A stretch of 64,000 nucleotides of DNA, from the NCBI GenBank assembly GCA_036346205.1, contig JARFJB010000821.1, positions 4,923,222 through 4,987,221 on the forward strand. Direction: 5' to 3'. The notes under the pieces are model-generated. The model searched no databases. It was not told where the DNA came from and saw only the letters and a program-made list of their open reading frames with translations. The DNA comes from Vesta saturnalis. Taxonomy: Eukaryota > Arthropoda > Insecta > Coleoptera > Lampyridae. Positions 1-10,182 of this stretch are shown here, piece after piece; position 1 is the first letter of the stretch; each line of letters starts with the position of its first letter. The position numbers and the translations under genes are program-made.

Positions 1-40
1 TTTCATTTTTAAAAATAGAATAATGTCATATTTTAAATCT

Positions 41-118
41 GTTACACGTCCAAACCGCACTAGACATCGTGCGGGCTTACCGAAGTAAGCGGGTTGCCAA
101 GCCAGTTACAGTGGAAAT
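41..118 (+). repeat. Head of a dispersed LTR-like repeat
   Basis: This stretch begins TGTTACACGTC and contains AAACCGCACTAG, a TCGTGC(A/G)G(A/G)CTTACC block and AGTAAGCGGGTTGC. The same series of words recurs at about 59317-59376. The TGT start and the linkage of the second copy to a repeat with a TATA-like element suggest the 5' edge of an LTR, but no primer-binding site or gag/pol was seen nearby, so the LTR idea is an inference. Confidence 0.45.
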
Positions 119-1618
119 GGGTGATTGAAAGGTAGTTGCAAAAACCTTACACTTATCATAAATCTACAACTCTCAATGCTCAGTCCAGGAAAAATTGCCT
201 CTAGGCGCCGCCACAATCTTAAATTTTGCTAAAATAAATAGTCTTAGACGGGATGTTAAATTAATCCTATCTGACTTTGGAAGACAGGATTGCAGCCTAC
301 TCAGTAAAACCATTCACCACTCAAAGTCAATCATACTTCAAAGAAATTTATCCAAAAGCTCAAGAAAATTTTGAAATACACGGGTCGTCGTAAATTTATT
401 GAACACACCCCGTACACATGAAAATTCCAAGTCACAAAACGTTAATTTGAATACTTTTTAAGTATACTTTAGTATACCTATAAATTTATATCTCTAACTC
501 TGAATTAAATAAATAATACCCAATTTAAAAAGGAATCAAAACAGATAAAAAAAGTCGGTTTAATAATTTTTATCCTAACAAAACATTCGTTAGTTGCTGA
601 AAAATTTAAAAATAGAACGGTCAGTGCTTTTATCATAAATATCTTTATATTTTATTAATGTTTTCTCTTTAAAAATCGTATTTAGACATTCATTAATAGG
701 GGTAAATGTTAATACTTCAAATGTGTATTGATACGTAATAAAAATACTCTGTCAGTGGTGTTCGGTATCTGTAAAACAATCCAAAATAGTTAAAATAAAA
801 TTTTGTAATCGATCTGGCTCATTACGCAATTTCAAATCGATCATTAAGCTCAAAAATAAACAAAGATTAGTTTCAATTATCAATATATGTAACCCGTTAG
901 GCAAATTGTCACAGATTAATACATAAAACAATATCTCATCTGACACCAATAAACAACAAAGTAAATTAAATACTGAATAGATATTGACAAATTTGCAATT
1001 GTAAATATGTACAAACACGTGGTTTCTAAAAACACCACAAAAATCAATGCTTATAGACAACAAATTTCCCCAAACTCTTAATACTAAACACATTATTTGA
1101 TTATCCCTTTTACTTACAACAAAAATAAATTGTTAACTCAACAAGCAAAAATGAACCTATAAGATAATCGTACTTGTATCTCTTAAACAAAATCTAAAGC
1201 TAATTCTTACAATTTATGTTAATTAATCCCTTATTGGTGGTATAGTGAAGTCCATGTAGTATGCTTTCAGTAATCCTTTTTAACTTTGCAAATGCACTTG
1301 CACAAAACACTGTATCCGTTAATGCATTCGGCTGTAACACTCTCCTCTTTTATTTAACATTAATGTTTACCCTTCAATGTAAACGTTTGACACAATAAAG
1401 AATGTTTACTTCCACATAAATATTAATATTATTAAAAGATGCTTTCATACAATCGACTTACATCGCCAACGACCGCACGCATGCACTTGATTCAATATCA
1501 ATGATGATCACCAATATCTTAACTAAATTTACGAGCTTTTAATTCGGTTACTTAAAGGGTTACTTTAGGCTTTCTTTATATTATTAGATTACGCGCTTAC
1601 TGAACACAACTGAATATT
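119..1618. other. AT-rich stretch without recognisable gene
   Basis: I see no conserved coding sequence here. The one open frame (752-1093, minus strand) is low-complexity and hydrophobic and matches nothing I know. The sequence could be intron or intergenic DNA upstream of the UBR3 exons. Confidence 0.5.
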
Positions 1619-2590
1619 TTGCTGTGTTATTTTCAATTCTGCTTTCACACTTTTTAAATTTCTTGAATAAAATTACTATTCTTTTCTTCAACTCAGAATT
1701 AAACTATTTATTTATGGATGTCTATATATGATTTATCCCCTTATGGATTATTGCAGCTGCTATATATGCGTTACTACTAAACTACAATTTCACAAATAAA
1801 GAATCCAACACGGACTATTCTAAGTCCTCAAAACCAATGCTCGCGACCTTCCTTACTTAAGCTATCGCCGAACTATCTGAACTGAACTCCCTATCCCTTC
1901 AATTTAGCTCTCTTATATACCTTCTGTCCGCCATATTACCAATATACTTCACCTATCACAATCGAGTATTTAGTGCGTTGCTTTTCCGCTTGACGTCCGA
2001 AACGGAACCACCGCTACGCAAAGTAAGAAGAACGTAGCCATCTTGAATTTACTTTTAAATTCACTCAAAACTTCTTTTTATTACTATCGTCGCACGCTCT
2101 ACTACTGAACACTTTCAACAAAATATTTGCTGCGTTATTTTCAAATCTGCGTTCGCACTTTTTTTCATTTCTTGAAGAAAATCACTATTGTTTTCTTCAA
2201 CTCACAATTAAACTATTTATTTATAAATGTTTATATATGATTTATCCCCTTATGGGTTATTGCAGCCGCTATATATGCGCTGCTACTAAACTACGATTTC
2301 ACAAATAAAGAATCCAACACGGACTATTCTAAGTCCCCCCAAAAACAACGCGCGCGACCCTTACTTAATCTTTCACCGAACTCTCCTATCCCTTCAATTG
2401 GGCTTTCTTATATACCTTCTGCCCGCCATATTACCAAAACGTCACAATATATTTGCGCTAACATCAAAATTCACCTATCTCACGCGTTTCCTTGCCGAGT
2501 CGGGTCTCTGAAATTCGAAAAAGACGTAAACGAATGCGAAATAAACGTAACCATCTTGAATTTACTTTTACATTTCCTCAAAACTTTCCG
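1619..2590. repeat. Direct duplication of an LTR-like repeat, period about 508 bp
   Basis: Two copies lie head to tail at about 1619-2075 and 2127-2590. Shared words include CTTCAACTCA, ATTAAACTATTTATTTAT, ATATATGATTTATCCCCTTA and GAATCCAACACGGACTATTC, and CCATCTTGAATTTACTTTT near each 3' end. Each copy has a TATATACC motif that could be a TATA box. Related copies lie at 51319-52173 and 62115-63110. In the 62-kb copy a mariner sits exactly in the ACTATTTATTT word, which is uninterrupted in both copies here. Confidence 0.75.
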
Positions 2591-2659
2591 AAAAAACCAC
2601 TAATTGCAATTACATTTACTCAGTACATTAACCACACTATATCTCAACTTTCTATAAAA

Positions 2660-3060
2660 ATTTTGCATGTGGGCGAATCCTCCTTCCTCAGAATTTAGGC
2701 AACTACCTCACATTCTAACAACTTCATTCTTGAACATGCATCATTTTTCCATTATTGCACAATATTACAAAATGTCTACAAACAAAAATATGCATTCATA
2801 TTCCTTACTGCACGTTAATACAATATCAATATATCATAAACTCACTCATTCATGCGTCTACAACCATTTCTTTAATCCAAATTCTTTTATGCACAGTAGC
2901 AATTTGGTAGTCTCTTACCAGTGCCGTCCCAGTAAAAATTGTCACAAAACATTATTTTTTAACCAAATCTAATTCTTTCAACACTAAAATCTTTCTACAA
3001 CATTCAAATATTCTTTCATATATCTAATGCTTCATTAAAAATACCGGTGGCGTATCATTT
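2660..3060. repeat. 3' part of the LTR-like dispersed repeat
   Basis: Words such as ACAACTTCATTCTTGAACAT, GCACAATATTACAAAAT, TACTGCAC(A/G)TTAATACAAT and CATTCAAATATTCTTTC recur in the same order at 51580-51900 and 62385-62720. No conserved reading frame links the copies, so the short open frames here are not genes. Confidence 0.7.
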
Positions 3061-3701
3061 ACGAAGCAAATCGTTTAACCTATAAACTGAATTCTCTAAT
3101 TGTCAATTGTATGATTGTTTATCAGCAACTTACAACACACGCATTCTCCTGTCTTTATAATTCCGCTGCAATTATTAAATGTTTGCGTTTTGTTGAAAAT
3201 TGCATTGTTTGTAATAGGGCCTCACTGGGTTATAACTTACGTAACCTGCAGGCTGCAAAATTAAGTATCAAGGATATTGTTTTTCAACCGTTATCATTAC
3301 GATAATCAACGTTCTCTAATTTTTACAAAATAAATCACAATGAATAAGTAATTGTATTTTGGAATTCTGCCATCTCGGGGTATATTTTCTAATCAGAATT
3401 TATTATAACGAAAATAATTTTGACTCATGTTTTTCATATTACACCATATGATTGTATGTGATGACGTAGCAGTAAATACTCCTGGCGAGGATAGTATAAG
3501 GAAAACCTTTTTATGTTTGTAAAAATTACTTGATGTTGACTAATGATTTTTAAGGTTTAAAAGTGTCAATATGAATAACGAATATCATCAAATAGCTTAA
3601 CCTTGAAAAAAGATGTTTTCAGGTTTCCTTATAAAAATATTGTTAATATTGGGATATTTTTCATCTTATAAGCATAGTATAATCTTTAATTTTTAATATA
3701 G

Positions 3702-4101
3702 TCGTGGTTCATCTCCCGATGCATACAAAGGAGCGATTCAAGATGCGGATGCTTTTATTACGATGTTGCTAGATTTTAATAATATGGGAGGTCTTATGCG
3801 GCGTGTAATGACCGGTGCATTAACAAATCCCCAAATGTACAGGGTTTTAAATGAGTTACCTCAAAGCATGGAATCAGAGTATGCTCAGTACATGGTAGAG
3901 TCAAAACGTATATATGAAGAAGCTTTAAAATCATTACCTAATCCAGAGCCAATGGAAGAGTATCGAGATTGTCCGTCATTGCAAGAACACCTTACACATA
4001 GAACATTTTTAGAAGAATTAGTCTTTTGGACTGTTAAGTTTGAATTTCCTCAAAAAGTTGTTTGTTTATTGTTAAATATGTTACCAGATCCTGATTATAA
4101 G
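3702..4101 (+). CDS. UBR3: UBR3 exon a (E3 ubiquitin-protein ligase UBR3, central region)
   Basis: UBR3 is a large RING/UBR-box E3 ubiquitin ligase of the N-degron recognin group, acting in the cytosol and known in insects as well as vertebrates. This exon starts after an AG at 3700-3701, carries one leading base, and then reads RGSSPDAYKGAIQDADAF, followed by an MLLDFNNMGG...MRRVMTGALTNP segment. It ends at AAG|GTAAG. The reading frame is open throughout and joins in phase 0 to the exon at 4151. Identification rests on the whole series of exons, above all the strongly conserved HVEFE...TYYAAF...AELEA stretch in the 11485 exon. Upstream exons (UBR box) are not seen. The exon shows no lesion. 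Confidence 0.88.
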
Positions 4102-4150
4102 GTAAGAATTTATTACCTTGAAGATTCTAACTTACTTTTTATGATTTCAG

Positions 4151-4379
4151 GAAGCTTTAACTAAGGCATTTGTTTTACATTATAGTCGAATATCGATGAT
4201 GTTGGAACGTTCTGGTGATCCCGACACCCTCAGTAATAGAGTTGTACATGTAAGTGTGCAACTCTTTTCTAATGAGAGCTTAGCATTACGCATGACTGAA
4301 CAACTTAATCTATTACATGTTATGGTTGTTAGTTTAAAATACATGATGAGTAAAATACTTATACAGAACACTCTTCATG
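4151..4379 (+). CDS. UBR3: UBR3 exon b
   Basis: This exon is preceded by ATGATTTCAG and begins EALTKAFVLHYSRISMML. It contains VVHVSVQLFSNESLALRM, the segment best conserved between insect and vertebrate UBR3, and ends in phase 1 at CATG|GTAATT. The 49-bp intron before it (4102-4150) is typical of a compact insect intron and contrasts with the TE-filled intron that follows two exons later. Confidence 0.9.
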
Positions 4380-4430
4380 GTAATTAGAAAATTACTTGTG
4401 TTTATCTGAATATTATTAACATACTTACAG

Positions 4431-4610
4431 ATCCCGATAAAAATTTTCATTACGTAGTGGATTGTGGAAGACCTGTAATGAAAGAGCATTGTTATTGGCC
4501 GTTAGTTTCTGATCTCAATAATGTTTTATCTCATAGGCCTGTTGCTCTAAAATTCATGGCTGATGACTCACTTCTAGAAATGTGGTTTACGTTTTTATCA
4601 ATGTTTCAAG
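4431..4610 (+). CDS. UBR3: UBR3 exon c
   Basis: Acceptor TACTTACAG lies at 4422-4430. The joined frame reads DPDKNFHYVVDCGRP, then HCYWPLVSDLNNVLSHRPVA and WFTFLSMFQG, as expected for UBR3. The exon ends in phase 1 at CAAG|GTATTT. The next exon is 6.9 kb away, across an intron filled with transposons. Confidence 0.9.
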
Positions 4611-5244
4611 GTATTTTTATTGCTGTGTAACTATCTCTAAGCTCTATTCCCTACAAAGTGTTATAAGAATGTAGCAGACATAAGGCTGGCATTTTGATAC
4701 TTTATGGTCTAGAAAAACGCCTACATATAAATAATTCATTGAAATATTGGAAAGTAGATTTATTGAGATCTCAAAAAATTATTATTCCTCAGATGCATGT
4801 AAGCATTATCAATTTGATTCAAAATTTTATTTACAATTTGGACTAATACCAATAGGAAATTCTGAATAGTTTCCTGTTGATCTATCTTAACAAGGGACTT
4901 TCCATTTAATGGAACATTTGCGATACACGCTTAAAACTTAGGAAAATTAATACACATGTCAGTCTGTGAGACTGATGTCTTCTTTCTAACTTGTATCGAA
5001 ATAATTTCAATAAAAACGTTTCCATTAAAAGTGTATAATGTAAAAAAGTGATGACAAAAAAAGTTTATTTGTAAAATTAAATATGAAATTCCTGAAACAG
5101 CAGCACACAGGGTGGGCCAATAGTGCATTGACGGAATATGGTGGATTTATTAACGCATATCTTTGAAGTTTATCGCTGGTGTATGGTAAGTAGCCCTCAA
5201 GGCTACAAACTCAAAATGCTTTCACTTCAATTGCACTGCTTATA

Positions 5245-6900
5245 CAGGGTGATTTATACCAAAGTTGCATTTTTTAATGGAAATACCTGTATATTATTGC
5301 ATATTTGGATTCTTTGGTCAAATTGAGTGTGACTATGTATTACACATAACTAGCACGGACCGTTTAACCGCAAATCGGAAATTTTTGAAAAAGTTGATGT
5401 CTCAAAAAAATTGAACATCGAAGTGACCATAAAACTTAGAGGGTTGTGACTTTGTGGTATTACTAACCATGAAATGTACCAATGTACGCCGGACGTGCAA
5501 TTTCAAATATTTTTTGTGTTTGGAGAAATCGCTATGTCAACTTAGAAAAGTTTAATCAAAGGTAACTTGATTTTTTCATATGGAATTAAGTACTTTTCTT
5601 TATGCCTTCAAATACGAAATTTTATTAGCTTTCTCAAGATTTTCTCTGGTAGTTTAAGGTTGTCAGTATTTTTGTAGTAGTAGTTTTCTCTTAATTTCAC
5701 ATTTTCTGAATAATGTGGAGGAGTGACTAGTAGGCATTGGAAAATAAACAATCCACATTAAAAACATTTATTATGGAGTGATCTAACATTTACCAAATTT
5801 GTATAAATTAGGAGACAAAGCAAAAAAAATCAATTGACAATATAGTGATATAGTTATAGTAAATGTTCAAAATGGCGATCGCCTTGTTCTATTCACAATT
5901 AAATCGTTTAAAGAAATGAATGCTTAACCCTATTTAACATTTCTTGGAAGATATTTTCAAAAATGTTTCTAATTTTCGTATCATCCATCGTCGTTGGTTG
6001 TTCGGTGTGTACTTTTTCCTTTACATATCCCCATAAAAAGAAATCAATTGGGAGACCTCGCTGGCCAACGCGTTGGTCCGTCCCTTCCTGTCCACTTTTC
6101 GTTGAATGTATTATTAAGCCAATCACTCAGAACATGGGCACCTTTGAGGAGGTGTTCCATCTTGTTGAAAAAACATGTTCCTAATTTGAGCAAGTGGGAC
6201 ATCTTCAAGGTAAAATAAATTATTGTTGAGGAAACTCAAGTATGCGTTCGAATTTAGAACACCGTCAAACAAAATGGACCAATGATAGATGTACCCAATA
6301 TGCCTGCCCAAACATTAACTGACCATTTATGTTGACTATGAACTCTGAAATCATGAAGGTTTAAATCAGAGTAACGAAAATTGTGCCGGTTAACAAATCC
6401 ATTGCGGTGAAATATACTTGTCCGTAAACATGATGCTATCCAAAAATTGCATTCAGCTTTCGACCTATCCAATTGCAAAAACTAATTCTATTTTGAAAGT
6501 CCTGTTCATGGAGCTCTTGGTGTTGTTGAATGTGATAAGGATGAAAGTTATTATTTGTAATTATTCTTCTAATAGATGTTCTACTTATTTCAAAATCTTT
6601 TTCGAGTTGTCGTGTACGTACATGCGGATTTTCTATTACTTCAGTTAAAATATTGAATTCATTTTCTTCGTTCAACACAATTTTCCTGGTTCTGCGGATA
6701 ATTAAAGCAAAAATCCCAAAAGATTTTTCTTCCGTTGGATGATGATCCCGGTCAGGTTATCTTGCTTTGCACGACTCATAAAGAAATAATAAAAACCATT
6801 TAGGTAAAGCAATTCGGCATTTGATGCAAAAATGAAAAAATGGCCGTTCCATTTAAAAAATCAAGTTACCATTGATTAAAATTATTTTTATTTTAGGTCG
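5245..6900 (-). mobile_element. Degenerate Tc1/mariner element (copy T1)
   Basis: A terminal-type word TACAGGGTGATTTATACC lies at 5243. Inverted arms are visible at about 5546-5590 and 6837-6890 (GTAACTTGATTTTTT and its complement). Between them, on the minus strand, lies a broken transposase. The right terminus was not located, so the end is approximate. Confidence 0.6.
5908..6690 (-). pseudogene. Tc1/mariner transposase, frameshifted (T1)
   Basis: Read on the minus strand across three frames: a helix-turn-helix part (ISRTSIRRIITNNNFHPYH), then FRVHSQHKWSVNVWAGILGT, then FFQQDGTPP, then DFFLWGYVKEKVHTEQP. These are the landmarks of the insect transposase group marked by WSVNVWAGI, QQDGxPPH and DFFLWG, in which the QQD and SPD aspartates belong to the DDE/D catalytic centre. 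Breaks lie near 6450, 6290 and 6110, so the copy is dead. It lies antisense to UBR3. Confidence 0.85.
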
Positions 6901-7039
6901 TAATTTGGTTTTTTATGTTTATATGTTTTTCTAGTTAATAAATGTTTTATAACATCAATCGTTTTTTGTTTATTCACTAGATAATACAAATTAAAAATCG
7001 AAAAATACAGCAAATTAATCAGAAATTAAAAGAAATCTA

Positions 7040-7250
7040 CCGACGATAGATGCCGACAAATTTATATTGAATTTGTCTGAGATTGAGCACATTGAATTAT
7101 TAATAATTGTTGGATTCAGTGATCGCAAAAGGACCCATTCTGAAGCATGTCATGTGTTTAACGACAGGCATCCAAACAGACCTCCAATCAGCAGATCTAC
7201 AGTATCGCGAACAGTGCGCCAATTAAGTAACTCAATTTTCTTGTTCAATT
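7040..7250 (+). pseudogene. Tc1/mariner transposase N-terminal fragment
   Basis: One open frame reads LLIIVGFSDRKRTHSEACHV, then RHPNRPPISRSTVSRTVRQL, the first DNA-binding helices of the same transposase group as T1. It is on the opposite strand to T1 and ends without a catalytic domain, so it comes from a different, truncated copy. Confidence 0.75.
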
Positions 7251-7494
7251 CTTTTGTTTTAATCATTTGAACTATTTGTTTAATATTTTAATTTGCTTCG
7301 TTATTTTAGAATAAACAAGCTTATGATATACCGTGCTGTATTTCTAAATCAATTACCTGCCAAATGACACCAAACTCAACCTAGGTTGCCATTTAAAAAA
7401 ATTCAAGATGGCTGCCTCTGACAAACACCAGTTGCACGAAACAAATGAAACGCATATCAAAATATGGGTATTTATGTATTATTTAACCCCACCA

Positions 7495-7800
7495 AAGGTC
7501 TCATGGAAAGTGGCCTTCGGTTAAATGTCTAATTTTTTGATATGTATTAGTTCTTGTCGTACTCATCAATATCGTTCATAGGCACAAAGTCGTCCTATGG
7601 CTAGTTTTAGAAATACAGGGTGTTAAAGTTTCAAAATATCTACTTTGCCATGTTCATTATTTTTGGTTTGAAACTACTGATGTTCATTTTATCTTCTAAA
7701 TGTGATTTTTACATCTTTATGTCATATGTAGTTGTACACATAGGGTACTATTCAATCTTATTTACAGGGTTGATACACATTTTGACATTATAGTTTTTTA
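7495..7800. repeat. 300-bp repeat R5, copy 1
   Basis: This segment is similar to 8245-8540 in direct orientation: AAAGTGGCCTT(C/T)GGT, TGATATGTATTAGTTCT, GGGTGTTAAAG against GGATGTTAAAG, and ATATGTAG. Copy 2 runs straight into a mariner transposase, so R5 is probably the 5' non-coding part of that mariner, and copy 1 a stray piece. Confidence 0.65.
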
Positions 7801-7904
7801 AAAAAAGTATTTTGTTTTATTACAGTCACGTAATTGCTACTGTGAAAGATTCTTCATTGGATATGATATTGTCTTGGTTAAGTAAATAGTTATAAATATG
7901 TTAT

Positions 7905-8100
7905 ACAAGGTGATTCATAAGTTTTATCCCAATCATCAATTCTTCTTAAAATCAAATAACGGAACCCTCTGAATGTGGAAATTGATTTTGACTTCATTTT
8001 ATCCTTTAGTTAGACTGATTAGGTACTACTTAAGATTATATAATTTTGCAAAATATTAAATATAACAAGTCGAAAAACTTTTCTTTTTTACATCACCCTG
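7905..8100. mobile_element. 196-bp mariner-type MITE
   Basis: The ends are CAAGGTGAT and ATCACCCTG, an inverted pair with one mismatch, each flanked by TA (7903-7904 and 8101-8102), the target duplicated by Tc1/mariner elements. The interior is AT-rich and non-coding. Confidence 0.75.
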
Positions 8101-8244
8101 TATCTAAAAATTGACTCTGTCAAGGTATATTAATTTTAAAATCTTCCAATACAGCATATAATGATTTTGTTCCTAAAGTCGTTTCATTCCTATGAGTAGA
8201 TTTGCAGATAGAGCCTGGCATGTCAAATGAAATTGTCAGCGTTT

Positions 8245-9217
8245 TAAATCCTTATAGAAAGTGGCCTTTGGTGAAAATGTATAATTTTCTGATATGTATT
8301 AGTTCTCGACATACTCATCAATATTATTCATGAGCACAAAATCATCCTATGACTAGTTTAAAAATACAGGATGTTAAAGGTTCAAAATACCACGATTCAC
8401 ATGTTCATTATTTTTTATCTGAAATTAATACGTTAATTTTTTCTACAAAATGCGATTTTTGCATCTGTATGGGATATGTAGATATACACAAAGGGTATCA
8501 TTGATTCTTAGTTACAGGATGATACACAGTTTAACCAAAGGAAAATTAGGTGACATGCTAGAGCGTAGTACGCGCACAGTTGGGCGCATATTAACGTAAA
8601 ACAGGTATCACATAACAATGCACCACTTAATTAGTGAGAATGATAAGCAACACCGATTAGAATTTTGGAATTTCGTAACTGGTCATTAAAGTTGCAGGAA
8701 ACCAGAATATGTTCCTGAATGTAATGTTCATGTACCAGTCATTTCACAGCACTTCTGTGGGTAATCGACACAACACCTGTATAGTCAATTAAATCCCCAT
8801 TTTAGCCGACCTGTAGATCGCCAACATAAGTGATCGTTCCAAGTATGGGCAGGAATACTAGGACATTAGGTTATAGGTCCTGTTTTCTTTGAAGGCATTA
8901 TAAAAAATAATGACTACTAAAATTTATTGCAAACTACATTGCCAGAGATATTAGCAGATGTTCCATAAAATGTTAGTGAAGCTGTGTGGTTTCAGCAAAA
9001 TGGGCTCCCATCCACACTAGCGGTATTGTCTGAAATTATTTACATGAAAGATTTGAAAATAAGTGGATCGGTCGATACGGACCAATTGAGTTTCCGACAA
9101 GGTCTCCAGATCTAACAAAACCTGACTTCTTCCTATGGAGTTATGTGAAGGAAATTGTTAAATCTTTTAAGCAAAGGATTTTGAAATGTAGGCAAGCTAA
9201 TGGTGATATTTTTGAAC
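8245..9217 (+). pseudogene. Degenerate Tc1/mariner copy (T2)
   Basis: R5 copy 2 (8245-8540) leads into a decayed transposase. Legible pieces are LGDMLERSTRTVGRIL (HTH), a VWFQQNGLPS block near 8985, KWIGRYGPIEFPTRSPDL near 9060 and DFFLWSYVKEIVK near 9125. The many stops and frame changes show an old copy. A tRNA-bearing retroposon has inserted just behind it at 9231. Confidence 0.75.
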
Positions 9218-9230
9218 ATCTTTTATAATT

Positions 9231-9434
9231 AAAAATTATTATTAATTTTATTAAATACATAAATAAAAAGTTTACCTCGAGTAGGATTCGAACCTACGAC
9301 CTGTACTTTGCTAGAGTACCGCGCTACCAACTGCGCCACCAAGGTTCAAGCCCCAATCGATGTAAATTTTGTCTTTATGTATGTAGAACGGATGTCAATT
9401 CTAAATATAAAAAAAAAAAAAAAAACTTATAATA
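9231..9434 (-). mobile_element. 204-bp retroposon carrying an antisense tRNA-like unit
   Basis: The insert is flanked by a perfect 13-bp direct repeat, ATCTTTTATAATT, at 9218-9230 and 9435-9447. On the plus strand it ends with 17 A residues followed by CTTATAATA, while the tRNA-like unit inside reads on the minus strand. The long TSD and the A-run indicate reverse-transcription-based insertion. The same body, with the tRNA in both orientations, recurs at 46602-47035. Confidence 0.75.
9274..9345 (-). tRNA. tRNA-like cloverleaf, anticodon AGC (retroposed)
   Basis: All arms fold over 72 nt: acceptor ACCTTGG with TCGAGGT (two G-U pairs), D stem GCGC/GCGC, anticodon stem GTACT/AGTAC around loop CTAGCAA (anticodon AGC, alanine), and T stem GTAGG/CCTAC around TTCGAAT. 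Box A (TGGCGCAGTTGG) and box B (GGTTCGAATCC) fit the RNA polymerase III promoter consensus. It lacks the G3-U70 pair of true alanine tRNAs, and lies inside a TSD-flanked insert, so it is probably a tRNA-derived element rather than a working gene. Confidence 0.6.
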
Positions 9435-9650
9435 ATCTTTTATAATTGTTTGAAAGCCTATTTTAATCTGCATTTGTTGAAATAATACCTTATACCACAG
9501 TCAATTATAATTGAGTGTAGTGTATATAAGTATAGATTTTCAATTAATAAAAAAGTGCTAAATTTAGGTCAGGTCCCTTTCAACCAATTTAACAATATAT
9601 TGGATATCATATCTTTATACATAGTGTCATATTGATGATACGGTTATGAA

Positions 9651-10182
9651 TTAAGGCGAGATTTTAGCCACATGTGTATGTCGAAAACAATATCTTTGAC
9701 TTGGACCAATTCCTCTTTTATTTATGCATATATCAACTTGATTTTTTTCTACACTCGAAGCAAAAGGTACTGTAGAGCTATAAAGGCTCCTTTTGCGTGG
9801 TCGCCTTCAGGGAGTTTTATAAAAAAACCGCATACTTCTTTAAATTGAGCAATTTGAACATGCTGTAATTCAAGTAATGATAAGAATTAGAAAATTGTAT
9901 TTCTGCATAGCTTCAGAGATCACCTTTGGAAATAAAAAAAAACAAACTTATTGTTTAGAAAAATTCCGCGGCTGAGTAACCTTTCAAAGAAAATGCATCG
10001 TCGTGTCAAACCTCGAAGTTTTGTAGCCGAGGCTTCGGAGGGAAATACATCACTACTACCGCATTCAGCCGCATCCGATCGAGCGAACTGCTTCGAATTT
10101 ATTCATTGCTGTTTCCACTTTCCTGTGCCCCCCTCCACTCGTTGCGAATTTGCACATGCGGTCCGCTAAAATCTCGCCTTAA
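9651..10182. mobile_element. 532-bp TTAA-type MITE (piggyBac-like)
   Basis: The element starts TTAAGGCGAGATTTTAGC and ends with the exact complement, GCTAAAATCTCGCCTTAA. TTAA is the obligate piggyBac target, and the TIR of 14 bp is in range for piggyBac MITEs. The 3' half (about 9955-10165) is much richer in GC than its surroundings; its open frame has no homologue I recognise. Confidence 0.8.

Noticed and set aside
752..1093. 113-codon minus-strand frame
   Set aside because: Low complexity, hydrophobic, no homologue, in AT-rich DNA; chance.
5138..5326. Frame MVDLLTHIFEVYRWCM followed by GGTAAGTAG, looking like a UBR3 exon
   Set aside because: UBR3 protein runs without a gap from the exon ending at 4610 to the exon at 11485 (phase and homology agree), and the sequence begins with a mariner-like CAGGGTGGGCC word.
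9951..10169. GC-rich 72-codon frame
   Set aside because: Lies wholly inside a TTAA MITE and has no recognisable homologue.
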